The notes beneath the pieces are model-generated. The model saw only the letters and a list, made by a program, of their open reading frames with translations, made no database searches and was not told where the DNA came from. Below are positions 6,806 to 14,046 of a DNA stretch of 64,000 nucleotides, one piece after another; position 1 is the stretch's first letter; each line of letters begins with the position of its first letter. The DNA lies in assembly GCA_947630845.1 (NCBI GenBank), contig CANRJB010000007.1, positions 29,342 to 93,341 on the forward strand, read 5' to 3'. This stretch comes from an uncultured Clostridia bacterium. GTDB taxonomy: Bacteria > Bacillota > Clostridia > Oscillospirales > Ruminococcaceae. A program made the position numbers and the translations under genes.

Positions 6806-8497
6806 ATGGGCAAAAAAATTCAGATCGCTGAGCGTCTGGAAAAATACGGACTATGGGTCGTCGGTGGGATCGCAGCAGCCATCTCACTGCTGCTGACAAC
6901 CATCAGCCTGCTCCATACCTGTACGGTCAAGGACATAGATGACGGAGAAGGCGTCAGCAGCATTGTCTACAATATCAAGGAATGGAATGAGTCGGTCATC
7001 TACCTTAACGACAATTTCTTTCTGAACATTCTGATGCTCTGTCTGCTGGTGGTTGCCTGCTGCTTGCTCATCAGGAAAGTGAAAAACGCAAAGTACAGTG
7101 TCCTTTTCGTTTTTATATGGACATTTCTCGTGGGGACAGCGTGGGTGCTGTCCTCGCAGTCCGCACCCACATTCGATTCCAATTACGTTGCATCTGCTGC
7201 AAGGGAATTTGCGGAAAATGATTTCTCCAGTCTTGAAAAAAACCGCTATTTCATGGATTATGCATTCCAGCTCGGCTATGTCCTGTTCAATGAGCTGCTT
7301 TTCCGGCTCTTCAGTCTGTTCCATAAGCCGGAAACCTTTTTGTTTCTCGAAGTGCTGAATGCGCTGTTCCTTGCGGTCATCAATGCGTTTCTGGTGCTGA
7401 TCAACCAGAGACTGTTCAAGGACGATCGGATCACATTCCTGACTTCGCTCCTGCTTGCGGTGAGTGTTGCACCGATGATAGCCTGCTCCTTTGTCTACGG
7501 TATCTATCCGGGCATGATGTTTGCCGTGATCGCCTTCTACTGCGAGATACGCTGGCTGCAGGACAGCAAATGGGTGTTCGGCATCCTTGCTGCTGTCTGC
7601 ATCGCAATTGCAGTCATGATGAAATCCAATTACATGATCTGGCTGATCGCTATGGTGCTGGTGGCAGGTGTGATGCTGTTCCGCCGCAGGAAGTATCTTT
7701 TGGACTGCATCTTCCTTGTCCTTGCTGTGGGGCTGTCCATGGTGATACAGCCGGCAGTCAAGCGTATGTATGAAGTGCGCAGCGGCGTGGATCTCGGTGA
7801 CTCCATTCCCTATATCTCATGGATCGCAATGGGGCTGAATGAATCCCCTCTTGCGCCGGGATGGTACAGTTCTTCCTATACGGTCGGCAATTTTGAAAGC
7901 AGCGGTTATCAAGTCGATGTGGCATCGGAGCGTTCTAAGGATGTCATCAAGGAACGGCTAAACTACTTCATAGAGAATCCACAGTATGTAGATGACTTTT
8001 TCTACCTGAAAATCGTTTCACAGTGGAACGAGACATCCTACCAGTCGATCTGGAACAATGTCGTCCGGGGACAGTACAAGGATAAGACCACCATTGCCAA
8101 ATGGGTATGCGGCGATGGGGAAGGTGCAGCGATCAAGTATATGGACTATGTGGCACAGCTTGTCTTTTTCGGGTTCTTTCTTGGCTGCATCCTGATACTG
8201 AAACGCAGGCAGTTCCTGTGTGTGCCGATGCCGCTGGTCTTTCTCGGAGGATTTTTCTACCATCTGATCTCGGAGGGAAAGTCACAGTATATCATGCCGT
8301 ATTTCATTGTGATGACTGCGTTTGCAGCGGTGGGCATCATTGGTCTGCATGATGCATACCTGAAACCGTTTGCTGAGGGATACCGGCTTTCGCTCGTGCC
8401 GCCGCAGGATACTCCGGCAGAGCAGGCATCCGCAGGCAAGAGCGGCGGTCTGAAAAAACAACGTTCAAAAAAGGGGGAGAAACATGCAAGATCCTGA
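6806..8497 (+). CDS. Polytopic membrane protein, GT-C/GT39-like glycosyltransferase candidate
   Basis: 563 residues with about 11-12 hydrophobic spans. After the first span (about residues 15-35) comes an extracellular-type loop and a repeated pattern of helices. APTFDSNYVASAAREFAENDF lies in the first large loop region, and the C-terminal tail is Lys/Arg-rich and cytosolic. This layout is that of GT-C enzymes, which transfer sugars from a polyprenyl-phosphate donor on the outer membrane face. The overlapping GT2 gene downstream is the kind of enzyme that makes such donors, so the pair likely decorates a wall polymer or surface glycan. No acceptor can be named. An O-antigen-ligase-like or purely structural membrane protein remains possible. 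Confidence 0.6.
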   Translation: MGKKIQIAERLEKYGLWVVGGIAAAISLLLTTISLLHTCTVKDIDDGEGVSSIVYNIKEWNESVIYLNDNFFLNILMLCLLVVACCLLIRKVKNAKYSVLFVFIWTFLVGTAWVLSSQSAPTFDSNYVASAAREFAENDFSSLEKNRYFMDYAFQLGYVLFNELLFRLFSLFHKPETFLFLEVLNALFLAVINAFLVLINQRLFKDDRITFLTSLLLAVSVAPMIACSFVYGIYPGMMFAVIAFYCEIRWLQDSKWVFGILAAVCIAIAVMMKSNYMIWLIAMVLVAGVMLFRRRKYLLDCIFLVLAVGLSMVIQPAVKRMYEVRSGVDLGDSIPYISWIAMGLNESPLAPGWYSSSYTVGNFESSGYQVDVASERSKDVIKERLNYFIENPQYVDDFFYLKIVSQWNETSYQSIWNNVVRGQYKDKTTIAKWVCGDGEGAAIKYMDYVAQLVFFGFFLGCILILKRRQFLCVPMPLVFLGGFFYHLISEGKSQYIMPYFIVMTAFAAVGIIGLHDAYLKPFAEGYRLSLVPPQDTPAEQASAGKSGGLKKQRSKKGEKHARS

Positions 8498-9443
8498 AAT
8501 TCTCTATATGGTGATACCTTGCTACAACGAGGAAGCTGTGCTGGATGAGACGGCAAAGCGGCTGAAAGAAAAATATGATTCCCTGATCGCACAGGGGATG
8601 ATCTCTGAAAACAGCCGCATCGTATTTGTCAACGACGGGTCGAAAGACAAGACATGGCAGATCATCTCCCGGCTGCACGAGGAGATGCCGACGTACTATT
8701 CCGGCGTGAACCTTGCCCACAATGCCGGACACCAGAATGCAGTCCTTGCCGGTCTGATGACGGTGAAGGAGCATTGCGACATGGCGATCTCTATGGATGC
8801 CGATCTACAGGACGATATTGATGCGATCGACGAGATGGTGGAGCGGTACTATGAGGGAAATCAGGTGGTCTACGGCGTGCGCAGCGCACGGGATACGGAC
8901 ACCTTCTTCAAGCGCACCACAGCAGAAGGCTTCTATAAATTCATGAAGATAATGGGGGCAGATGTGGTGTACAACCATGCGGACTTCCGTCTCATGAGCC
9001 GGCGTGTGCTTGAGGAGCTGAGTAATTTCCGGGAAGTCAATCTCTTCCTTCGTGGCATGGTGCCGCTGATCGGATTCCAAAGCTGCAAAGTCTACTACAA
9101 GCGTGCGGAGCGTTTCGCCGGGGAAAGCAAGTATCCGCTGAAACGGATGCTGTCCTTCGCCATCAACGGCATCACCTCGTTCAGCACCAAACCGCTGAAG
9201 ATCATCACATGGCTTGGCTTGCTGATGTCTGTCATCAGCATACTGGCGTTTATCTGGGCATTTGCCGTCAAGCTGTTCGGGCATTCGGAGATCGGCTGGT
9301 CAAGCATGATGTGTTCCATCTGGCTGATCGGCGGCTTACAGCTGCTTGCGCTCGGCATCATCGGGGAGTATATCGGAAAGATCTATGCAGAGGTCAAGCA
9401 AAGACCACGCTACATCGTTGCGGAGTTTCTGAACCGGGAATAA
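8484..9443 (+). CDS. Polyprenyl-phosphate glycosyltransferase (GT2, DPM/GtrB type)
   Basis: 319 residues. The N-terminal GT-A domain begins YMVIPCYNEEAVLDET; VNDGSKDKTW follows, then the DxD-bearing SMDADLQDDIDAI near residue 100 for metal/NDP-sugar binding. GESKYPLKRMLSFAING near residue 212 is typical of the GtrB/YfdH/DPM branch. Two C-terminal membrane helices (about residues 235-258 and 268-292) anchor it. Members move a sugar from UDP- or GDP-sugar to undecaprenyl phosphate on the inner face. It overlaps the upstream membrane protein by 14 bases, consistent with a donor-maker/donor-user pair. Confidence 0.9.
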   Translation: MQDPEILYMVIPCYNEEAVLDETAKRLKEKYDSLIAQGMISENSRIVFVNDGSKDKTWQIISRLHEEMPTYYSGVNLAHNAGHQNAVLAGLMTVKEHCDMAISMDADLQDDIDAIDEMVERYYEGNQVVYGVRSARDTDTFFKRTTAEGFYKFMKIMGADVVYNHADFRLMSRRVLEELSNFREVNLFLRGMVPLIGFQSCKVYYKRAERFAGESKYPLKRMLSFAINGITSFSTKPLKIITWLGLLMSVISILAFIWAFAVKLFGHSEIGWSSMMCSIWLIGGLQLLALGIIGEYIGKIYAEVKQRPRYIVAEFLNRE

Positions 9444-9448
9444 TGTAC

Positions 9449-9480
9449 AAAAAAAGGCACTGTCATTTCGACAGTGCCAT
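9449..9480. terminator. Bidirectional terminator between GT2 gene and ptsH
   Basis: GGCACTGTC/GACAGTGCC nine-base perfect stem with a five-base loop, preceded on the + strand by seven A residues. The A-run gives a U-tract for minus-strand transcripts from ptsH; the + side has only a weak T-run. Confidence 0.85.
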
Positions 9481-9494
9481 AGTTTTGGTTGCTC

Positions 9495-9767
9495 TTATCT
9501 GTTGTCGTCGCTGAAACCGCTCTCAACCAGTTCCACCAGAGCTTCCACTGCTGCCTGCTCATCAGAGCCGTCAGCAATGATACGGATGTCTGTACCACCC
9601 ACGATACCAAGTGACAGGATACCGAGCAGACTCTTAGCGTTGACTCTGCGCTCCTTCTTTTCGATCCAGATCGAGGACTTGTACTCATTTGCCTTCTGGA
9701 TGAAGAAGGTAGCCGGTCTTGCGTGCAGACCAACCTGATTCTGAACTGTTACATCTTTCACAAACAT
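9495..9767 (-). CDS. ptsH: HPr phosphocarrier protein
   Basis: 90 residues. HPr carries phosphate from Enzyme I to the sugar-specific EIIA proteins. His15 (GLHARPAT) is the phosphocarrier residue and Ser46 (NAKSLLGILSLG) is the HPr-kinase site, so it can serve both transport and CcpA-type carbon control; a Crh-like paralogue would lack His15. The start MFVKDV follows GGGAGAG; an upstream in-frame ATG would add eight poorly supported residues. It is monocistronic between its own promoter and a terminator, not joined to ptsI. Confidence 0.94.
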   Translation of the reverse strand: MFVKDVTVQNQVGLHARPATFFIQKANEYKSSIWIEKKERRVNAKSLLGILSLGIVGGTDIRIIADGSDEQAAVEALVELVESGFSDDNR

Positions 9768-9823
9768 AATCAAACTCTCCCATCTCTGCAATGTATTTAG
9801 TTTTGTTACCCTTGCATATTGTT

Positions 9824-9852
9824 ATTATACATGTAAAATGCAGTTTCGTCAA
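9824..9852 (-). promoter_or_regulatory. Promoter of ptsH
   Basis: On the minus strand TTGACG and TATAAT are separated by 17 bases (complement positions 9847-9852 and 9824-9829). The rest of the 256-base gap up to trmD shows no gene. Confidence 0.8.
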
Positions 9853-10023
9853 CGGGTTTTTGGGACATCCTGAGCATTTTTTCAAAAATTCTACGCTTTG
9901 ACAAAATACCGGCGGACGAAATACCGGAAACTTTGTATATTATCACAACAGAAAAAGATGTGAAAATCTCTGTTTGCATCCCACAAAATTCAACAACCAT
10001 TTCTGTGCAGGGTGCAAAAAAAT

Positions 10024-10722
10024 TCAGGGTTCTTTGTCGATATACGCACTGTAAAGATCGGGTCTTTTATCACGGGTCACACGCAGACTTTCTTCCCGTT
10101 TCCACTTTGCCACATTGAGATGATGACCCGACAGCAAGACCTCTGGCACACCCTCACCCTCCCATATTTCCGGTCGGGTGTATTGCGGATGTTCAAGCAG
10201 TCCGGAGAAGTGACTCTCCTCCTCAAATGCCTCCGCACTCGGCAGCACACCGCTGCACATCCGTGCGACAGCATCCGTCAGTACCAACGCAGGCAGCTCC
10301 CCTCCCGTCAGCACATAATCGCCGATGGAAATCTCCTCGTCCACGATCCTGTCCAGCACCCTCTGGTCAACGCCCTCATAGTGTCCGCACAGCAGAAACA
10401 GCCCCGGCATCCGGGACAGCTCCACAGCCTTCTGCTGCGTCAGGATGTGCCCTTGCGGCGAGAGGTAGATGGTATGCGGCGGCTGCTCCATCGTGGCACA
10501 GACAGCCTGCCAGCATCTCCAGATGGGTTCTGCCTGCATCACCATGCCCATGCCGCCGCCAAAGGGCTTGTCGTCCACACGGCGGTGCTTGTCAAGGGTG
10601 TAGTCACGGATGTTATGGCAGTTGACCGTGATCAGCCCTGCTCTCCTTGCACGCCCGATGATGCTCTCCGACAGCACTGCTTCACACATCTCCGGAAACA
10701 GCGTTGCGATCTCAATCCGCAT
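10024..10722 (-). CDS. trmD: tRNA (guanine-37-N1)-methyltransferase
   Basis: 232 residues. It methylates G37 next to the anticodon using SAM, preventing +1 frameshifts. The N-terminal SPOUT domain shows RIEIATLFPEM, KPFGGGMGMVMQAEP near residue 52, and the knotted SAM site YLSPQGH, LLCGHYEGVDQRV and SIGDYVLTGGE between residues 85 and 145. It is the last gene of the ylxM-ffh-rpsP-khpA-rimM-trmD operon. ATG 10722 is preferred over TTG 10728; it starts inside the last codons of rimM. Confidence 0.95.
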   Translation of the reverse strand: MRIEIATLFPEMCEAVLSESIIGRARRAGLITVNCHNIRDYTLDKHRRVDDKPFGGGMGMVMQAEPIWRCWQAVCATMEQPPHTIYLSPQGHILTQQKAVELSRMPGLFLLCGHYEGVDQRVLDRIVDEEISIGDYVLTGGELPALVLTDAVARMCSGVLPSAEAFEEESHFSGLLEHPQYTRPEIWEGEGVPEVLLSGHHLNVAKWKREESLRVTRDKRPDLYSAYIDKEP

Positions 10723-11230
10723 CGTCAAACAGCCCTTTCAGCGGACGGATGACCATTGTCCCGGCAGCAATGTCCGTTTTCACCACCACGTCCGAAATCG
10801 CCGGAGCAAGGTATTCCTTCCCTGTCTCCTCGTTCCGGATGACATAGACATCATTTGCACCGGTCTGCATGACATCCCTGAGCGTTCCCCATACCTTGCC
10901 GGTATCGGCATCAGTGACGGTCAGCCCGATGAGATCCTGAATGAAGTAGGTATCCTCTCCAAGCTGTGCATCCTTCCTGTCCATATACAGCACTGTCCCA
11001 CGCATGGCTTCTGCCTGCTCACGGTCTGTGATGCCCTCAAACCGCATGATGACGAGGTTCTGCTGCACCCTTGCACCCATGACCCGGACGGTGTGCTGCC
11101 CCTTGCCGTCCGTGTACAATGTCTTGAAAGAACACAAAAACGCCGCATCGTCACACCACGGATAGACCTTGACCTCTCCGTGCAGACCATGGACGTTTGT
11201 GATCTTTCCGATTTCCAGAAATTGCTTCAT
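10712..11230 (-). CDS. rimM: Ribosome maturation factor RimM
   Basis: 172 residues, normal length. RimM binds S19 and helps mature the 30S head. The N-terminal RimM barrel is seen as EIGKITNVHGLHGEVKVYP and the C-terminal PRC barrel as YFIQDLIGLTVTDADTGKVWGTL. It sits between khpA (two-base gap) and trmD (11-base overlap), the conserved order in Firmicutes. Confidence 0.94.
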   Translation of the reverse strand: MKQFLEIGKITNVHGLHGEVKVYPWCDDAAFLCSFKTLYTDGKGQHTVRVMGARVQQNLVIMRFEGITDREQAEAMRGTVLYMDRKDAQLGEDTYFIQDLIGLTVTDADTGKVWGTLRDVMQTGANDVYVIRNEETGKEYLAPAISDVVVKTDIAAGTMVIRPLKGLFDDAD

Positions 11231-11232
11231 GT

Positions 11233-11469
11233 TCAGCCGATCTCCACCGTTACCTTATCCATGCCGTTTCTGGCAGCACCGGAACGCATGATGGTGCGGA
11301 TGGCTTTGGCGATCCTGCCCTGCTTGCCGATGACACGTCCCATGTCCTCCTCTGCGACATGCAGATGGAACACGACCATGCCAGTCTCATCAGGTTCGTC
11401 CTCTGTAATATCAATGGCATCCTTGTCGTCCACAAGTCCTGCCACGATGGCATATAATAATTCTTTCAT
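11233..11469 (-). CDS. khpA: KH-domain RNA-binding protein KhpA (YlqC)
   Basis: 78 residues, one KH domain. The GxxG loop is GKQG in GRVIGKQGRIAKAIRTIM near residue 45. KhpA pairs with KhpB as an RNA-binding heterodimer linked to sRNA function and cell elongation in Gram-positives. It lies in its usual place between rpsP and rimM. Confidence 0.93.
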   Translation of the reverse strand: MKELLYAIVAGLVDDKDAIDITEDEPDETGMVVFHLHVAEEDMGRVIGKQGRIAKAIRTIMRSGAARNGMDKVTVEIG

Positions 11470-11543
11470 TGTTTTCCTCCACTACGGATGTGCGGATACC
11501 GGAGACAGAAGCCGTCCGGCTTCCTCTCCGTTCGCATTTTCCC

Positions 11544-11786
11544 TTACAGAATGCCTTCCTTTTTCAGAAGAGTCTTTACGGTATCAGTCGGCTGTGCGCC
11601 CTTACCGATCCAGTCCTTAGCCCTGTCAGCATCCACAGAGATGACCGAAGGCTCTTTGGTCGGATCATAGTAACCGATCTCCTCAATGAATCTGCCGTCT
11701 CTCGGATAACGGGAGTCAGCCACAACGATACGATAGAACGGAGCTTTCTTTGCACCCATTCTTCTCAGTCTAATCTTGACTGCCAT
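11544..11786 (-). CDS. rpsP: 30S ribosomal protein S16
   Basis: 80 residues beginning [19 protein letters not shown], the invariant S16 N-terminus, with VVADSR and [10 protein letters not shown] following. Upstream in-frame Met codons are ignored because S16 always starts here and GGAGG precedes this ATG. It sits between ffh and khpA; the 74-base gap to khpA holds a small GAAGCC/GGCTTC hairpin. Confidence 0.97.
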   Translation of the reverse strand: MAVKIRLRRMGAKKAPFYRIVVADSRYPRDGRFIEEIGYYDPTKEPSVISVDADRAKDWIGKGAQPTDTVKTLLKKEGIL

Positions 11787-11839
11787 AGTTTTCACCTCCA
11801 CAACTTACTTTTATATCAGGCGGAGAACCGCATGATAGC

Positions 11840-13234
11840 TTATTTTCTGCGCTTTTTGCGAGGCGGCATGGGACTGCCGGGCATATCAAAATTCATGCCT
11901 GCCATCGCACGCTGCGCTCTGCGCATCATTGCCTTGCCCTTCTTACCGCCCTTGATGCCAAACTGTTTCATCATCTTCTTCATCTGTGTAAACTGCCGGA
12001 GCAGGTTGTTGACATCCTCCACCTTATTGCCGCTTCCGGCAGCGATACGCCGTTTCCGGGATGGGGTGATGATGGAGGGCTTAGCCCGTTCTTCCGGTGT
12101 CATGGAGAGGATGAGAGCTTCAAGGCGGTAGGAATTGCGCTCGTCAATGTTTTCCTCCTTGATCTTGTCGCCGCCGGGGAGCATGGACACAATGTCTTTG
12201 AGGTTGCCCATCTTCCGTATCTGCCGGAGCTGTTCAAGGAGATCGTTCATATCAAAGTCAGATGTCGTCAGCTTTTGTGTCAGCCGTTCGGCATCGTTCT
12301 TGTCGATGACGGACTCTGCACGTTCGATGAGGGTAAGCACATCGCCCATGCCGAGGATACGGGATGCCATACGATCCGGATGGAATTTCTCAAAATCATC
12401 CAGCTTTTCGCCCATCCCCACAAACTTGATCGGCTTGCCCGTGACCGCAAGTACCGAAAGTGCCGCACCGCCTCTGGTGTCGGAATCAAGCTTCGACATC
12501 AGCACGCTGTCGATCCCCAGCGCATCGTCAAAGGCTTTTGCGACATTGACGGCATCCTGACCGGTCATGGCATCCACGACGAGCATGATCTCATCGGGTT
12601 CGGTCGATGTCTTGATCGTTTGCAGCTCTTCCATCAGCTCGGTATCAATATGCAGCCGTCCGGCGGTATCGAGTATCACGTAGTCATGCCCATAGTCCTT
12701 GGCATACCGGACAGCCTGCTTTGCGATGATGACGGGGTCGATCTGTCCCATCTCAAAGACCTTGACACCTGCCTTTTCGCCGACGACCTGTAACTGCTGG
12801 ATGGCAGCAGGACGGTAGATATCGCATGCCGCAAGCATGGGACGGTGTCCCTCATTTTTCAGCATCTTGGCGAGCTTGGCAGAGTGGGTGGTCTTACCGG
12901 ATCCCTGCAAGCCGCACATCATGATGATGGTGGGGGGCTTGGATGCCATATTGAGACGTGCATTGTCGTTGCCCATGAGGGCGACGAGTTCCTCATTCAC
13001 GATCTTGATGACCTGCTGACCGGGAGTCAGGCTTGACAGCACATCCTCGCCGATCGCCTTTTCCGTCACCTTATTCACAAAATCCTTGACGACCTTATAG
13101 CTGACATCCGCTTCGAGCAGCGCAAGGCGCACCTCACGCATGGCTTCCCGGACATCGGCTTCGGTAAGTTTACCATGTGATCTCAATTTTTTGAAGACCC
13201 GGTTGAGCTTATCAGAAAGCCCTTCAAATGCCAT
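11840..13234 (-). CDS. ffh: Signal recognition particle protein Ffh (SRP54)
   Basis: 464 residues. Ffh binds signal sequences of nascent membrane and secreted proteins and, with 4.5S RNA and FtsY, docks ribosomes at SecYEG. The N domain starts MAFEGLSDKLNRVFKKL; the G domain carries the P-loop GLQGSGKTT near residue 108, DTAGRLHID and SKLDSDTRGGAAL; the C-terminal 150 residues are the Met-rich M domain with GSGNKVEDVNNLL and a basic tail. The translation start is one base beyond the ylxM stop, so the two are coupled. Confidence 0.96.
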   Translation of the reverse strand: MAFEGLSDKLNRVFKKLRSHGKLTEADVREAMREVRLALLEADVSYKVVKDFVNKVTEKAIGEDVLSSLTPGQQVIKIVNEELVALMGNDNARLNMASKPPTIIMMCGLQGSGKTTHSAKLAKMLKNEGHRPMLAACDIYRPAAIQQLQVVGEKAGVKVFEMGQIDPVIIAKQAVRYAKDYGHDYVILDTAGRLHIDTELMEELQTIKTSTEPDEIMLVVDAMTGQDAVNVAKAFDDALGIDSVLMSKLDSDTRGGAALSVLAVTGKPIKFVGMGEKLDDFEKFHPDRMASRILGMGDVLTLIERAESVIDKNDAERLTQKLTTSDFDMNDLLEQLRQIRKMGNLKDIVSMLPGGDKIKEENIDERNSYRLEALILSMTPEERAKPSIITPSRKRRIAAGSGNKVEDVNNLLRQFTQMKKMMKQFGIKGGKKGKAMMRRAQRAMAGMNFDMPGSPMPPRKKRRK

Positions 13235-13235
13235 A

Positions 13236-13580
13236 CTATCCCTCCTGACTCTCGATCTGTTCAAGTGCATGTTCTGCAAGCTGTATGATCGTATCATAAG
13301 AATGCGCCTGTGCAGCGCACTGCAATTTCACAAGTGTACGCCGCAGCTCCTCGAGCCGTCCGGCAAGACCGAGTTGTGCTTCGGTTTCCGTCAGAATCTG
13401 CCGGGAATGCCGCAGGCTGTCGCTGACTGCCTGACGGGAGATGCCGTGCAGCGCAGCGATCTCAGAGAGGGAGCAGTCGTCATTATAATACAGCTCCATG
13501 ACTTCTCTCTGCCGGTCTGTGAGCAGACCCTGATAGCAATCGAACATCCGCAGCAGGGGATAATCGAGCTTTTCTGCCAT
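13236..13580 (-). CDS. ylxM: YlxM-family helix-turn-helix protein (SRP operon)
   Basis: 114 residues. A sigma-4-like helix-turn-helix is visible as LTDRQREVMELYYNDDCSL followed by EIAALHGISRQAVSDSLRH, with a helical C-terminus. YlxM is regularly found upstream of ffh and stimulates SRP-related activity in streptococci; it may bind RNA or DNA. The start at MAEKLDYP is chosen because GGGAGG stands seven bases before it; the ATG inside GGGAGGGATG is too close to that site. Confidence 0.9.
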   Translation of the reverse strand: MAEKLDYPLLRMFDCYQGLLTDRQREVMELYYNDDCSLSEIAALHGISRQAVSDSLRHSRQILTETEAQLGLAGRLEELRRTLVKLQCAAQAHSYDTIIQLAEHALEQIESQEG

Positions 13581-13612
13581 AAACATCCCTCCCGACACAT
13601 TCGTACCCCACT

Positions 13613-13641
13613 ATTATACCACATCCTGCCTGTAAAGTCAA
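13613..13641 (-). promoter_or_regulatory. Promoter of the ylxM-ffh-rpsP-khpA-rimM-trmD operon
   Basis: Minus-strand TTGACT and TATAAT with a 17-base spacer ending in TGTGG, giving an extended -10. The region between it and the TM2 terminator at 13684 also contains a GTCAAG/CTTGAC inverted repeat that includes the -35 box. Confidence 0.85.
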
Positions 13642-13676
13642 GTACCTTGACAGGCTTTTTTCTCGTCATTCTGCAC

Positions 13677-13708
13677 AAAAAAAGTCCCCGCACATCATGT
13701 GCGGGGAC
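13677..13708 (-). terminator. Terminator of the TM2-domain gene
   Basis: Twelve-base perfect stem GTCCCCGCACAT/ATGTGCGGGGAC with a one-base centre, followed on the minus strand by seven T residues. Confidence 0.93.
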
Positions 13709-13714
13709 GGAACA

Positions 13715-13939
13715 TTATACATGCCAATCTGTAAGTGCTTTTCCTTCGCTGTCGGTAAACGAACCACAGCAGATCATGATGAGATCAATCAGAGAACCGA
13801 CACCACAGCATCCGGCAGTAAACAGCCAGACAAGTCCTGTGCCGACCTTGCCGACATAGAACCGATGTATGCCCAACCCTCCGAGGAAAATACAGAACAG
13901 CAGGGCAACAAGTCTTGATTTATCAGATGAAGTATTCAT
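13715..13939 (-). CDS. TM2-domain membrane protein
   Basis: 74 residues. The TM2 domain shows two hydrophobic helices, the first ending [16 protein letters not shown] with the family's conserved HRFY, the second being the [18 protein letters not shown] segment. TM2 proteins are small inner-membrane proteins of unknown role, sometimes linked to envelope stress. ATG 13939 follows AAAGGA. A larger TM2 protein is encoded at 32261-32665. Confidence 0.88.
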   Translation of the reverse strand: MNTSSDKSRLVALLFCIFLGGLGIHRFYVGKVGTGLVWLFTAGCCGVGSLIDLIMICCGSFTDSEGKALTDWHV

Positions 13940-13989
13940 AAAGCGTCCTTTCCGCTGCTTATAACTATAAACAAGAACTTTTCAGCTCT

Positions 13990-14016
13990 GCCCCCTTTGC
14001 TGAAAGCATCGGGGGC
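13990..14016. repeat. Dispersed GCCCCC/GGGGGC hairpin element, copy 1
   Basis: GCCCCC TTTGC ... GCATC GGGGGC in 27 bases, followed by ATTGCG. Near-identical copies occur at 34043-34069 and, inverted, at 59492-59521. Here it lies just downstream of ppdK on the minus strand and may act as its terminator, though no U-tract is evident. Confidence 0.6.
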
Positions 14017-14046
14017 ATTGCGCACCATTAACGATATTGGTTCAGC

